From positions 310,001 through 374,000 of the forward strand of contig NZ_PSSX01000001.1 in assembly GCF_002933275.1 (NCBI RefSeq): a stretch of DNA of 64,000 nucleotides. The letters are read 5' to 3'. The DNA comes from Marinobacter maroccanus (GTDB lineage Bacteria > Pseudomonadota > Gammaproteobacteria > Pseudomonadales > Oleiphilaceae). The stretch's first letter is position 1. Every line of letters begins with the position of its first letter. A program made the position numbers and the translations under genes. The notes under the pieces were generated by a model. It had not been told where the DNA came from and ran no database searches. It worked only from the letters and a program-made list of their open reading frames with translations. Below, in pieces: positions 46,597 through 55,591 of this stretch.

Positions 46597-47808
46597 ATGT
46601 CTGATATCAAAAAGGTGGTGCTGGCCTATTCCGGTGGCCTGGATACTTCCGTAATCGTTCGGTGGTTGCAGGATACCTATAACTGTGAGGTGGTGACGTT
46701 CACCGCCGACATCGGCCAGGGCGAGGAAGTTGAGCCGGCGCGGGCGAAAGCCGAGGCGTTGGGCGTTAAGGAAATCTACATCGAGGACCTGCGCGAGGAG
46801 TTTGTGCGCGATTACGTGTTCCCGATGTTCCGCGCGAACACCATCTATGAGGGTGAGTACCTGCTGGGTACCTCCATTGCTCGTCCTTTGATTGCCAAGC
46901 GTTTGATCGATATCGCCAATGAAACCGGCGCCGATGCCATTTCCCATGGCGCTACCGGCAAGGGTAACGACCAGGTTCGCTTCGAGCTCGGTGCCTACGC
47001 ACTAAAGCCGGGTGTAAAGGTGATTGCGCCCTGGCGTGAGTGGGATCTGAATTCCCGCGAGAAGCTGCTTAAATATTGCGAAGAGCGCAACATCCCGGTG
47101 GAAATGAAGAAGGGCAAGAGCCCATACTCCATGGATGCCAACCTTCTGCACATCTCCTACGAGGGCATCAACCTGGAAGATCCCTGGGCGGAAGCCGAGG
47201 AAGATATGTGGCGCTGGAGTGTGTCTCCGGAAGCCGCGCCGAATGAGCCGACCTACGTTGAGCTGACCTACAAGAAGGGCGACATTGTTGCCATCGATGG
47301 TCAGGACATGAAGCCTCACGTGGTTCTGGAAACCCTGAACAAGCTGGCGGGTGCCAACGGTATCGGTCGTCTGGATATCGTCGAGAACCGCTATGTGGGC
47401 ATGAAGTCCCGCGGCTGTTACGAAACCCCGGGCGGCACCATCATGCTGCGTGCCCACCGTGCCATCGAGTCCATCACCCTGGACCGCGAAGTGGCGCACC
47501 TGAAAGACAGCATCATGCCGCGCTACGCCGAAGTGATCTACAACGGTTACTGGTGGTCGCCAGAGCGTGAGGCGCTGCAGGCGTTGATCGATCAGACCCA
47601 GCACTATGTAAACGGCACCGTTCGTCTGAAGCTCTACAAGGGTAATGTGGATGTGGTTGGCCGTAAGTCTGAGGATTCTCTGTTCGACGAGAAGATTGCC
47701 ACCTTCGAGGAAGATCAGGGTGCGTACGATCAGAAGGATGCGGAAGGCTTTATCAAGCTGAATGCCCTGCGTCTGCGGATTGCTGCTGGCAAAGGCCGCA
47801 AGCTTTAA
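46597..47808 (+). CDS. argG: Argininosuccinate synthase
   Basis: A 403-residue ATP-dependent ligase that joins citrulline and aspartate in arginine synthesis. The P-loop-like motif [18 protein letters not shown] is at the N-terminus; [16 protein letters not shown] near residue 115 and [16 protein letters not shown] near 175 line the active site. Its length is the family standard. It overlaps the convergent AraC-type gene by four bases. A -10-like TACAAT at 46546-46551 may serve as promoter. Confidence 0.97.
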   Translation: MSDIKKVVLAYSGGLDTSVIVRWLQDTYNCEVVTFTADIGQGEEVEPARAKAEALGVKEIYIEDLREEFVRDYVFPMFRANTIYEGEYLLGTSIARPLIAKRLIDIANETGADAISHGATGKGNDQVRFELGAYALKPGVKVIAPWREWDLNSREKLLKYCEERNIPVEMKKGKSPYSMDANLLHISYEGINLEDPWAEAEEDMWRWSVSPEAAPNEPTYVELTYKKGDIVAIDGQDMKPHVVLETLNKLAGANGIGRLDIVENRYVGMKSRGCYETPGGTIMLRAHRAIESITLDREVAHLKDSIMPRYAEVIYNGYWWSPEREALQALIDQTQHYVNGTVRLKLYKGNVDVVGRKSEDSLFDEKIATFEEDQGAYDQKDAEGFIKLNALRLRIAAGKGRKL

Positions 47809-48830
47809 GTCTGCTCTACGGACGCCCGGAACTCTCCGGGCGTCTTCCCCGTGACCGCTTTGAACTTCCGGTGAAACGACGTGGTTTCACTGTATCCCAG
47901 CCTTAATGCGATATCCGGAATGGCCAACTCGCTGTTGCGAAGATAGTCCTCGGCCATTTTTTGCCGCACTTCATCTAAAAGTTTTTGATAAGACACACCT
48001 TCCTGGCCAAGTTTTCGCTGCAGAGTCCGGCTGGTCATGCCCAGGTCTTCGGCCACCATGTCTTGTCTGGTAATACCGTGCATCAGTTGTTGCTGGATGC
48101 TGTGGCGGACTTTCGAAGTCAGGTCGCTGTCGGTATCCAGGGAGGCGAGCTGGCTCAGGGCATGGGCTTCCAGGGTTTTACGGAGCAGGGGATCCGGTTG
48201 ACGCAGGCGGGTTTCCAGCAGGGTTTTCTTGAGGGTGATGCTGTCTTCCTCGGCCGAGAAAGTGACCGGGCAGTGCCAGCGCTCCTGGTAGGCCTTTTCA
48301 AATTCTGAACCTGGCGAGGATCGGCGGAGTTTTACCGAGCTGGGGGAGGCTTCCTGATTATCCGCAAGCCAGCGGGCGTAGTTCACCCAGGAGGCAAACA
48401 CGTTATCCACCAGTTGCGGCCGGACGATGGGATCGGTGTAGTTGCAGTTCCAGGTCAGTTTGATGTCTTCGCCTTTCATGGCGAGGCTGGTGGTGCCCAT
48501 GTCTCCGACGAGTTTTTCGAACGGCGCAATGCGTGCCACGGCTTCTCCCAGGGTGGCGCAGCTCATGGTGATGTAGCCAAGTACGCTGTAGGAGCCAGGC
48601 TGAACAAAATCGCCGGTTTCCAGGCCCAGAATGGGGTTGGCGGTTTGTTCGCACAATAAATGAATAAAGTGCTGGAACTGCTCGCCGTTGATGCGGCCGT
48701 CGTCGGTATCGAGGATGTTCTGATCCAGTTCGGCCTGGTCGAAAAGGCGGTTGATGTCCACGCCGGCAGATTCGGCAGCACGAACGTATTGGCGCAGGGC
48801 AGCGACGGAGGCGGTTCCGAGGGTTTTCAT
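47805..48830 (-). CDS. AraC-family transcriptional regulator with arabinose-binding-like domain
   Basis: A 341-residue regulator. Residues about 20-205 match the PF12625-type ligand domain ([36 protein letters not shown]); the two HTH motifs are in the last 100 residues ([32 protein letters not shown] and [28 protein letters not shown]). The family includes regulators of arginine/ornithine and lipid catabolism such as OruR and ArgR; argG as a neighbour makes a link tempting but unproven. A hairpin GACGCCCGGA/TCCGGGCGTC lies within its 3' end (47821-47843). Confidence 0.88.
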   Translation of the reverse strand: MKTLGTASVAALRQYVRAAESAGVDINRLFDQAELDQNILDTDDGRINGEQFQHFIHLLCEQTANPILGLETGDFVQPGSYSVLGYITMSCATLGEAVARIAPFEKLVGDMGTTSLAMKGEDIKLTWNCNYTDPIVRPQLVDNVFASWVNYARWLADNQEASPSSVKLRRSSPGSEFEKAYQERWHCPVTFSAEEDSITLKKTLLETRLRQPDPLLRKTLEAHALSQLASLDTDSDLTSKVRHSIQQQLMHGITRQDMVAEDLGMTSRTLQRKLGQEGVSYQKLLDEVRQKMAEDYLRNSELAIPDIALRLGYSETTSFHRKFKAVTGKTPGEFRASVEQT

Positions 48831-49153
48831 GGTTACAGCACTGTTTTTGGAGTCGTTATCGTTGGAGTATAACGGAACTGGTGCGTAAACGTCTGGAGCA
48901 GAAAATAAAAAGGCCAGCTAAAAAGCTGGCCCAAAAAACAAGGAAAGAACGAAAGTGCCTGAAAAATTCGTTAATCCGGTGGATTCGATTCCCCATATGG
49001 CGGCGGAGGTACTACTCGGCTCCTCCGCCATGGGGGATACTGCTTAAATCCACAATTGCAGAATAAGTCTTCCGGGCTTTCCTGTCTGTTTGTGAAGTGT
49101 GTATCAGTGTTACGGAGTGTGTAGCCGAAATGGCGCTTGGTTGGAGGGGTAGT
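48831..49153. other. Intergenic region with two hairpins
   Basis: No gene is evident. GGCCAGCT-aaaa-AGCTGGCC at about 48912-48933 is a terminator-like stem followed by an A-rich run. A second, longer imperfect hairpin lies at 48990-49038, with arms TTCCCCATATGGCGGCGGAG and CTCCTCCGCCATGGGGGA. Confidence 0.5.
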
Positions 49154-49308
49154 TGTCGGATTACGCTTTGCTAATCCGACCTACGGGTGGCGCTCAAATT
49201 CGGGCGGGGATGTTGGTGTCGGATTACGCTTCGCTAATCCGACCTACGGAATTCTGATGAACTGTGAGGGTGGGGGTAGGTCGGATTAGGCGAAGCCGTA
49301 ATCCGACA
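49154..49308. repeat. Three REP hairpins
   Basis: Units at 49154-49185 and 49217-49248 carry the GTAG box on the minus strand; the one at 49276-49308 carries it on the plus strand. They lie just downstream of the response regulator gene that is read from the other side. Confidence 0.88.
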
Positions 49309-49314
49309 AATCGA

Positions 49315-50286
49315 TTATGCCGTTGCACTAACTTCTGGGGCAGTCTCGGTAAACCGCCGGGTATCGTAGGCATCCACCAGCCCCTGCACCGCAGCCCGTT
49401 CCATGTCCTGGATTGAGGGCGTGCCGTTCTGGGCGTCGGCTTTGCAGAGCACCATGCCGGCTTCCACGGAAATGTAGCCGGCCGTGGTTTTCAGGGCCTT
49501 GTGGTTGATACCGTCGAACACGCGGCGGAAGGCCGTGGTGGTGCAGTGGTCGCTATTGGGGAAGTAGGCAATGATGGCGAACTGGTTGTCGCCAACGCGG
49601 CACAGGGCATCAATAGGGCGTATCAGGGTGCTCAGCCGGCGGGCAATGCCGATGGCCAGTTCACTCATCACGGTGGGCGGGTGTTTGCGCTTGAGCTCCT
49701 GCCAGTTGCGAATGCCGCACAGTACATAGGCAGAACAGCCGCCTCGGGATTCAGCGTGGCGCAGCATCTTGGTCAGGCGCTCGCGGCCGTACTTCGTGTT
49801 GCAGAGGCCGGTTTCCAGATCGATGATGTTGGTGGATTCCAGTTCCCGGTTGTTCTCGATCAGCAGGGAGTTTGCCTTCAGCAGGGTGTTCTGGCGGTCG
49901 GCCATTCGGTCTGCGGCAAAGATGCGGGGAATCAGTTGCTTGGTCATGTCGGACTTGTAGATGAAGTCGTCCACGCCCCGGTCGAAGGCTTCCGAGAGGG
50001 CCTCAACGCTTTCGCGGGCAGTGAGCAGGATCACGTAGGTGTAATGATTGTTCTGCTCGTCCTGTTGTCGCACCTGGTCCGTCAGTTCCAGGCCATCCAT
50101 CTCGGGCATCAGCCAGTCGGCAATCAGAACGCTTACCGGGCGCTGTTCGATCAACTGCAGGGCTTCCGGTGCGTTATTCACGATGCGTACGTCGCGATAT
50201 CCGGCATTTCGCAGCGTGCGGCCAACCACCATACTGCTGAATTTCGCGTCGTCTACTACGAGGATGGGAAGGTCCAGATTTGGCAT
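49315..50286 (-). CDS. Response regulator with degenerate GGDEF domain
   Basis: A 323-residue protein. The receiver (residues about 5-130) has the acidic pair in [18 protein letters not shown], the phospho-acceptor in [20 protein letters not shown], and the lysine in DFIYKSDM. Residues about 150-300 fold like a GGDEF domain ([19 protein letters not shown]) but the signature reads VGDNQF instead of GGDEF and the metal-binding aspartate strand is altered, so it should not make cyclic di-GMP. It may bind the nucleotide or act by protein contact. Divergent from yajQ with 111 bases between. Confidence 0.85.
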   Translation of the reverse strand: MPNLDLPILVVDDAKFSSMVVGRTLRNAGYRDVRIVNNAPEALQLIEQRPVSVLIADWLMPEMDGLELTDQVRQQDEQNNHYTYVILLTARESVEALSEAFDRGVDDFIYKSDMTKQLIPRIFAADRMADRQNTLLKANSLLIENNRELESTNIIDLETGLCNTKYGRERLTKMLRHAESRGGCSAYVLCGIRNWQELKRKHPPTVMSELAIGIARRLSTLIRPIDALCRVGDNQFAIIAYFPNSDHCTTTAFRRVFDGINHKALKTTAGYISVEAGMVLCKADAQNGTPSIQDMERAAVQGLVDAYDTRRFTETAPEVSATA

Positions 50287-50397
50287 TGTTATCTACTTTT
50301 ACCAGTCCGTTGTCAGGTGCGGGAGATGCCGGGGGTTGGTATCATCCCCAGCAAATTGAAGAAGTATACCTTCTTACCCTGTTGGAGAATAACGACC

Positions 50398-50880
50398 ATG
50401 CCTTCTTTTGACATTGTTTCAGAAATTGATATGCACGAAGTCACCAATGCGGTTGACCAGGCCAAGCGCGAATTGGGCAATCGCTGGGACTTCAAGAACG
50501 TTGAAGCCGACATTGAACTGGACGACAAGGGCATTACCATCAGTGCCGAGCAGGAGTTCCAGCTCGAGCAGCTGCTGGATATGCTGCGGATGGCGTTTGC
50601 CAAGCGTAATATCGATGCCCGCGCGCTGGCCGAGGACGGCGACAGCAAGTCCGGCAAGCTGGTCAAACAGCACCTGCTACTGAAGCAGGGCATTGAAACC
50701 GATATGGCCAAGAAGATTGTGAAGATGATCAAGGACCAGAAGATGAAGGTCCAGGCCAGTATCCAGGGCGATAAGGTGCGGGTGACCGGCAAGAAACGGG
50801 ATGATCTCCAGGAGGCCATCGCCATGCTGCGCGAAGCTGAGCTGGATATCCCGCTGCAGTTCAATAATTTCCGCGACTGA
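50398..50880 (+). CDS. yajQ: YajQ-family cyclic di-GMP-binding protein
   Basis: A 160-residue protein starting [22 protein letters not shown], with two ferredoxin-like halves and the C-terminal [28 protein letters not shown] typical of YajQ. Homologues bind cyclic di-GMP or nucleic acid and act on transcription in Xanthomonas and Pseudomonas. The ATG at 50398 is preceded by ttggagaat. A larger in-frame reading from 49501 is only the mirror of the gene on the other strand. Confidence 0.93.
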   Translation: MPSFDIVSEIDMHEVTNAVDQAKRELGNRWDFKNVEADIELDDKGITISAEQEFQLEQLLDMLRMAFAKRNIDARALAEDGDSKSGKLVKQHLLLKQGIETDMAKKIVKMIKDQKMKVQASIQGDKVRVTGKKRDDLQEAIAMLREAELDIPLQFNNFRD

Positions 50881-50895
50881 TCCGGAGGCTTCACC

Positions 50896-52302
50896 ATCTT
50901 AACCGGCACCCGCCTGACCCTGATCCGGGACACGCTCTACACCTACACCCGTTGGCAGGTGATCGCCCTGTTATTCCTGGGCTTTTCGGCGGGCCTGCCG
51001 TTCCTGCTGGTGTTTTCCACGCTAAATGCCCGTCTCGCGGATGTCGGAGTGGAAACCGCCACCATCGGCTTTTTCAGCTGGCTGGGTATTACCTATTCCA
51101 TCAAGGTGTTCTGGGCACCGGTTGTGGACCGCCTGAAACTGCCGTTGCTCGACCGGCTGCTGGGCAAGCGGCGAAGCTGGATTATCTTCGCGCAGGCGGG
51201 TATCGCCACGGGGCTGTACCTGATGGCTCACGTGGATGCCACGGCAGCGCCGGAAATGATGGCCCTTTGTGGCCTGCTGGTAGCCTTTTCCTCCGCCACC
51301 CAGGACGTGGCAATTGATGCCTACCGCATCGAGATTGCCGAGGAACGGCTGCAGGCGGCGCTGGCTGCAACGTATATCTTCGGTTACCGTCTGGCGCTTC
51401 TGGTGGCCGGCGCCGGTGCTCTGTACCTGGCGGAATTCTGGTCCTGGCAGGTGTCCTATGAGGTGATGGCCGCCCTCGTGGGCGTTGGCGCGCTTACGGT
51501 TCTCATTGTTCGCGAACCCTCCGTGAACCACTTTGCTGCCGCCCAGGATATTGCCCACAAGATCGAGCAGGAGGCGGCCAAGCGCACTCATCTGAATCCG
51601 CGCCTGGCGAGACTGGTTGGCTGGTTCTATGCGGCTGTGGCCGGCCCGTTCCTGGATTTCTTTCGCCGGTACAAGGAATTGGCGTTGGTCATCCTGCTCA
51701 TGGTCGCGGTTTACCGGATCTCGGACATCGCCATGGGCGTCATGGCCAATCCCTTCTACCTGGATTTCATGGGCTTCAGCAAAACCCAGGTGGCGGATGT
51801 CACCAAGATCTTTGGCTTCTTCATGACCATTGCCGGCTCGCTGGTCGGCGGTGTCATGGTGGTTCGCTACGGGGTTCGCCGGATTCTTCTGCTGGGGGCG
51901 ATCATGACGGCCGCCACCAACCTGCTGTTCGTTGTTCTGGCCCAGTACCCGCCAAACATCATTACCCTGGCCGCCGTGGTGAGCGCCGATAACCTCAGTG
52001 GCGGCATTGCCAACGTGGCCCTGATTGCCTGGCTCTCCAGCATGACCAGTGCCTCGTTCACGGCAACGCAGTACGCCCTGTTCAGTTCCCTGATGACCCT
52101 TCCCGGCAAGTTTCTTGGCGGTTTCTCCGGCATTGTGGTAGCCGGATTTGGCTATGCGGAGTTCTTCCTGGTCTCGGCGGTGATGGGCATTCCGGCGGTT
52201 CTGTTGGCTATATTCATGATTCGAAATGGCCATCGATTGGATGCGCTAGCGCCGCGGAATGAATTAAAGCCTGATGCAGAATCAGGAAGTAGGTCGGATT
52301 AG
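50896..52302 (+). CDS. MFS transporter, AmpG-like
   Basis: A 12-helix major facilitator of about 450-468 residues. The block VIALLFLGFSAGLPFLLVFSTLNARLADVG matches the first helix region of AmpG-type muropeptide permeases, and SSATQDVAIDAYRIE near residue 132 matches the family. The GTG at 50959 is the first standard start but begins inside helix 1 and has no ribosome site. An AUC at 50896 has ggagg seven bases upstream and would restore a family-like N-terminal segment (TRLTLIRDTLYTYTRWQ). I use it as the start with reservation; CTG at 50914 is the other choice. The substrate may be anhydromuropeptide. Confidence 0.78.
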   Translation: MLTGTRLTLIRDTLYTYTRWQVIALLFLGFSAGLPFLLVFSTLNARLADVGVETATIGFFSWLGITYSIKVFWAPVVDRLKLPLLDRLLGKRRSWIIFAQAGIATGLYLMAHVDATAAPEMMALCGLLVAFSSATQDVAIDAYRIEIAEERLQAALAATYIFGYRLALLVAGAGALYLAEFWSWQVSYEVMAALVGVGALTVLIVREPSVNHFAAAQDIAHKIEQEAAKRTHLNPRLARLVGWFYAAVAGPFLDFFRRYKELALVILLMVAVYRISDIAMGVMANPFYLDFMGFSKTQVADVTKIFGFFMTIAGSLVGGVMVVRYGVRRILLLGAIMTAATNLLFVVLAQYPPNIITLAAVVSADNLSGGIANVALIAWLSSMTSASFTATQYALFSSLMTLPGKFLGGFSGIVVAGFGYAEFFLVSAVMGIPAVLLAIFMIRNGHRLDALAPRNELKPDAESGSRSD

Positions 52303-52413
52303 CGAAGCGTAATCCGACAAAAGCTGTTGGATTACGCCTACGGCTAATCCAACCTACGATTGCGAGGAGTTCAACTCAGGGCCGTAGGTCGGATTAGCAA
52401 CGCGTAATCCGAC
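52289..52413. repeat. Three REP hairpins between the transporter and atl genes
   Basis: Units at 52289-52318 (plus), 52325-52358 (minus, with the variant stem TTGGATTA/TAATCCAA) and 52384-52413 (plus). The first overlaps the transporter stop codon. Confidence 0.88.
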
Positions 52414-52434
52414 AAGAAACGAGACGCCTAAATC

Positions 52435-52746
52435 ATGTCCGAACCAACAAAGGACCAAAAAATCTGGCAAGTCGTCGCCGCCATCCCGCCCGGCCGCGTC
52501 GCCAGCTACGGCCAGGTAGCCGCCATGGCCGGCCTGGGGCGCCAGGCCCGATACATAGGCCGAGCCCTGGGCAAGTTGCCCGCCGGTCACAGTATCCCCT
52601 GGTTTCGGGTTATCCGTAGCAACGGCCAGATTGCGTTCCAGGAAGGCTCCGATGCCTACGAAACTCAGGTGGGCAGATTGAAAGGTGAGGGCGTAGAGGT
52701 CGTCAACGGTCGAATTTCCATGCGCCGCTTTCAATGGCAACCGTAG
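52435..52746 (+). CDS. atl: Alkyltransferase-like protein (Atl, MGMT-related)
   Basis: A 103-residue protein with the DNA-binding part of O6-alkylguanine-DNA alkyltransferase. The helix-turn-helix GRVASYGQVAAMAGLGRQARYIGRAL with the arginine finger is intact, but the active-site PCHR of MGMT is replaced by SIPWFRVI, a Trp in place of Cys. Such Atl proteins bind alkylated bases without repair and flag them for nucleotide excision repair. REP hairpins flank both ends of the gene. Confidence 0.92.
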   Translation: MSEPTKDQKIWQVVAAIPPGRVASYGQVAAMAGLGRQARYIGRALGKLPAGHSIPWFRVIRSNGQIAFQEGSDAYETQVGRLKGEGVEVVNGRISMRRFQWQP

Positions 52747-52871
52747 GCCAGAATAGCCAAAGCAACCATTATCCGACTTGATAGTAGGTCGGATTAGGCA
52801 AAGCCGTAATCCGACAACCCAGAGCTCAAAAGTCGTAGGTCGGGTTAGGCTCAAAGAGCCGTAACCCGACA
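52743..52871. repeat. REP hairpins upstream of the RAYT gene
   Basis: A degenerate unit at 52743-52777, then units at 52784-52816 and 52835-52871, both with the GTAG box on the plus strand. The last has the variant stem TCGGGTTA/TAACCCGA. Confidence 0.85.
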
Positions 52872-52895
52872 AGAACCCAACTCATACAAGGACGT

Positions 52896-53417
52896 ATGAT
52901 GAATTACCGCAGAAACCGCGTACACGGCGGCACCTATTTCTTCACCGTCGTAACAGCCGATCGCACCCCTGTATTCAATTCACCCGCTGCCGTTGCCTGT
53001 CTGCGGACGTCGTTCGGCTCTGTCATGCAACGTTTTCCCTTTGTAATAGATGCCATGGTGGTACTCCCGGATCATCTTCACAGCATATGGACATTGCCCG
53101 AAGGCGATCATGATTTCTCCAGGCGTTGGCGATTAATAAAGACAGGGTTCACGAAGGGAGCTAAAGACATCCAAGGGCTTCCAATGTGTGGAAATGGTTC
53201 GCTGTGGCAGAAGCGGTTTTGGGAGCATACGATCCGGGATGGCCAGGACTTTGAACGGCATGTTGATTACATCCATTTCAATCCTGTGAAGCATGGATAT
53301 GTTGCGAGGGCTTCGGATTGGCCGTATTCCAGTTTTCATCGATATGTTCGAGAAGGGGTGTTGCCAGTTGATTGGGCGGTTGATGAGGATTTGCTGGTTG
53401 GGGTTGGGCGGGAGTAG
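52896..53417 (+). CDS. REP-associated tyrosine transposase (RAYT, Y1 HUH)
   Basis: A 173-residue single-strand transposase-like enzyme. The HUH motif is PDHLHSIWTLP near residue 57; the catalytic tyrosine lies in HVDYIHFNPVKHG near residue 128; RYFFTV-type N-terminus (GTYFFTVVTADRTPVF) is typical of TnpA-REP. RAYTs bind and process the REP hairpins of their host. REPs with GTAG on the plus strand stand upstream and with CTAC (inverted) downstream, the standard arrangement. Start is ATG at 52896 or the adjacent 52899. Confidence 0.93.
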   Translation: MMNYRRNRVHGGTYFFTVVTADRTPVFNSPAAVACLRTSFGSVMQRFPFVIDAMVVLPDHLHSIWTLPEGDHDFSRRWRLIKTGFTKGAKDIQGLPMCGNGSLWQKRFWEHTIRDGQDFERHVDYIHFNPVKHGYVARASDWPYSSFHRYVREGVLPVDWAVDEDLLVGVGRE

Positions 53418-53445
53418 GTGCTTGGTTGGCAAATTTCGAGCTGGT

Positions 53446-53676
53446 TGTCGGATTACGCTTCGCTAATCCGACCTACGCCGCTGGCGTGAAGAGGGCTGTC
53501 GGATTCCGCTTTGCTAATCCGACCTACCTGTGACGGATGGTGGGGAGTCTGGATTTTGTCGGATTACGGCTGCGCCTAATCCGACCTACGTGGCTAAGCT
53601 AATCGGACCTACGGGGTGCCGGGCCGCGGCGCTGCAATTGTAGGTCGGATTAGGCCCAACGGGCCGTAATCCGACA
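53446..53676. repeat. REP cluster downstream of the RAYT gene
   Basis: Units at 53446-53477, 53497-53527 (stem mutated to GGATTCC) and 53557-53590 are inverted relative to those upstream; a partial unit lies at 53591-53614, and 53640-53676 is in plus orientation. Together with 52743-52871 they bracket the transposase. Confidence 0.88.
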
Positions 53677-53701
53677 TTTGTCGCTCAGCCTTGGTACCAG
53701 G

Positions 53702-54463
53702 TTACAGCCTCAGAGCACCATCCACCTCAAGCATCCGCCCGGACACATAGTCGTTCTCAAAGATGAACGCAGCGGCCGATGCAATCTCTTCCGGTTTGCC
53801 CATGCGCTTCAGCGGAATGCCGGCGGTCATTTTTTCCAGGGCTTCCGGTTTCATCGAGGCGGTCATTTCGGTTTCGATGAAGCCCGGGGCGATACCGGCA
53901 CAGCGGATACCGTAGCGGGCGAGTTCCTTGGCCCAGACGGGAACCAGGGCGGAGACACCGGCCTTGGCGGCGGAGTAGTTGCTCTGGCCCATGTTGCCGG
54001 CGCGGGAGATGGAGGCGATGTTGATGATCACGCCCTGGTCGCCGTTCTTGATCATCTGGGTGGCGGCTTCGCGACCGCAGAGGAAGACGCCGGTGAGGTT
54101 TACGTCGATGACGGCCTGCCACTGGGACAGCTCCATGCGGCGCTCAACTTCGCCATCTTTCACTTTGACCATCAGGCCGTCCCGGAGGATACCGGCGTTG
54201 TTGATCAGGCCATTGAGGTGGCCGAAATCCTTTACGATGGCTTCAAAGGTTTTTTCGACGTCTTCTTCCTTGGCGACGTTGCAGACGTAGCTTCTGGCCT
54301 CGGAGCCCGCGGCCACGCAAGCGGTGACGGCTTCGTCCAGCTTCTCCGGCATCAGGTCGATGAGCGCGACTTTTGCCCCTTTGGCGGCAAGGTATTCGCC
54401 CATGGCACGGCCAAGGCCCTGGCCGCCTCCGGTAATTGCAATCACGGAATCTTGAAGTTTCAT
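53702..54463 (-). CDS. Short-chain dehydrogenase/reductase (FabG-like)
   Basis: A 253-residue [23 protein letters not shown] is the TGxxxGxG cofactor motif, [15 protein letters not shown] near residue 88 is the NNAG motif, and catalytic Ser, Tyr and Lys are in [24 protein letters not shown] near residue 155. The D in LIDLM after the second strand suggests NAD rather than NADP. It may be a 3-oxoacyl-ACP reductase or a related alcohol dehydrogenase; the neighbours give no pathway. REPs lie on both sides. Confidence 0.9.
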   Translation of the reverse strand: MKLQDSVIAITGGGQGLGRAMGEYLAAKGAKVALIDLMPEKLDEAVTACVAAGSEARSYVCNVAKEEDVEKTFEAIVKDFGHLNGLINNAGILRDGLMVKVKDGEVERRMELSQWQAVIDVNLTGVFLCGREAATQMIKNGDQGVIINIASISRAGNMGQSNYSAAKAGVSALVPVWAKELARYGIRCAGIAPGFIETEMTASMKPEALEKMTAGIPLKRMGKPEEIASAAAFIFENDYVSGRMLEVDGALRL

Positions 54464-54571
54464 GTTTTGCCCTAACTACTGTTATCAGGTGGTTTTACGG
54501 TTGCTGTGCGTCTGTGTGGTTATTTTTGGTGCGCGGAGTATATCAAATACGACTATGGTGGGGTTTAGCCT

Positions 54572-54825
54572 TGTCGGATTACGCTTCGCTAATCCGACCT
54601 ACCAGGCTTTGATCATGAAGATGGGGTCAGAAGAAGGCTTTCTTCTGACCCCTGTGCACGTCGGATTACGGCTTTGCCTAATCCGACCTACGCTTGAAGC
54701 ATAGGCCGGTACTGTAGGTCGGGTTAGCGAAGCGTAACCCGACAAAAAGACACCCAAGATCAGAGCATAACCGAGGTCGGCTAAGCGAAGTACTGTAGGT
54801 CGGGTTAGCGAAGCGAAACTCGACA
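54572..54825. repeat. REP cluster and ggggtcag palindrome upstream of fxsA
   Basis: REP units occur at 54572-54602, 54660-54692 and 54714-54744, with a degenerate pair at 54774-54825. Between the first two is a perfect palindrome, GGGGTCAGAAGAA-ggct-TTCTTCTGACCCC (54623-54652), related to the element in the nuclease gene at 28471. The cluster ends 23 bases before the fxsA start. Confidence 0.85.
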
Positions 54826-54848
54826 AGATACGAACCAATGGAGGCACT

Positions 54849-55397
54849 TTGTCCGTATTCCTTTTTCTCTTCATTATCATGCCAATCGCCGAGATGGCGG
54901 TACTGATCCAGGTCGGCGGCATGATTGGTGTGCTCAATACCGTCGGGCTGGTGCTGCTGACCGCCGTTATCGGTGCGTGGCTGCTTCGCCAGCAGGGTCT
55001 GGCGACGCTGTTGAGGGCCAATCAGCGGCTGAACAGTGGTGAATTGCCCGCCAAAGAGGTTGCCGAGGGGCTGATACTGGCCATTGGGGGTGCCTTGCTG
55101 CTCACTCCGGGCTTTATTACCGATACCGTCGGCTTCCTGTGCCTGATTCCGGGAACCCGCCACTGGCTCGCAGCGCAGGCGCTCAAGCGCATGGTGGTGG
55201 CTGGCCAAAGCCGCGGAAGCAGCTTCTATTTTCGTGCCGGTGGTGGTTCGAATCCCTTCGGACAGGATCCGTTTGGTGGCCGGGAAAACCCGTTTGGCCC
55301 GCAGCGTCCGTTTGATCGGGACAGTAACGGCAACATCATCGAAGGCGAGTATCAGGACGAGACGGAATCCGATCGGGACCGGATCGAAAAAAAGTGA
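54849..55397 (+). CDS. fxsA: FxsA-family membrane protein
   Basis: A 182-residue inner-membrane protein with hydrophobic helices near residues 1-20, 28-48 and 80-100, and a Gly/Arg-rich polar tail. PIAEMAVLIQVGGMIG and GALLLTPGFITDTVGFLCLIPGTR match FxsA, which affects phage F exclusion in E. coli. The start is TTG at 54849 after the site tggagg. The position directly before groES is common in gammaproteobacteria. Confidence 0.9.
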   Translation: MSVFLFLFIIMPIAEMAVLIQVGGMIGVLNTVGLVLLTAVIGAWLLRQQGLATLLRANQRLNSGELPAKEVAEGLILAIGGALLLTPGFITDTVGFLCLIPGTRHWLAAQALKRMVVAGQSRGSSFYFRAGGGSNPFGQDPFGGRENPFGPQRPFDRDSNGNIIEGEYQDETESDRDRIEKK

Positions 55398-55417
55398 AAA
55401 AATTTTCTCTCCGGGGT

Positions 55418-55446
55418 GTTGAAAACACCTACCAGCTACCCCAAAT
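55418..55446 (+). promoter_or_regulatory. Sigma-32 heat-shock promoter of groES-groL
   Basis: GTTGAAA (55418-55424) and CCCCAAAT (55439-55446) are 14 bases apart, close to the heat-shock consensus CTTGAAA-N11-16-CCCCATnT. It stands about 145 bases before groES. Confidence 0.75.
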
Positions 55447-55511
55447 AGGAACCACAAGTTCGCCGCAGGCTGATTTCCACTGAAAACAGTTGGTTATCCA
55501 GCCGGGCAATT

Positions 55512-55542
55512 TGTCGGATCAGGCTTGGCCTGTCCGACTTAC
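55512..55542. repeat. REP-like hairpin in the groES leader
   Basis: TGTCGGATCAGGC-tt-GGCCTGTCCGACTTAC has an altered but still paired stem. It lies between the heat-shock promoter and the groES ATG, so it would be transcribed in the leader. Confidence 0.7.
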
Positions 55543-55591
55543 ATCAACAATGTCATTGCCACATTAATCTGACTATTGGAGAAACCGAGCA

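Noticed and set aside
47821..47843. Hairpin GACGCCCGGA/TCCGGGCGTC as argG terminator
   Set aside because: It lies inside the convergent regulator gene and has no T run, so I did not list it as a terminator.
48970..49000. Resemblance to a tRNA T-arm (ggattcgattcccc)
   Set aside because: No acceptor stem, anticodon arm or CCA-side partner can be built around it.
51022..52233. 403-codon open frame on the minus strand
   Set aside because: It is antisense to the AmpG-like transporter with composition expected from a shadow frame.
53678..54475. 265-codon open frame on the plus strand
   Set aside because: It mirrors the SDR gene and lacks features of its own.
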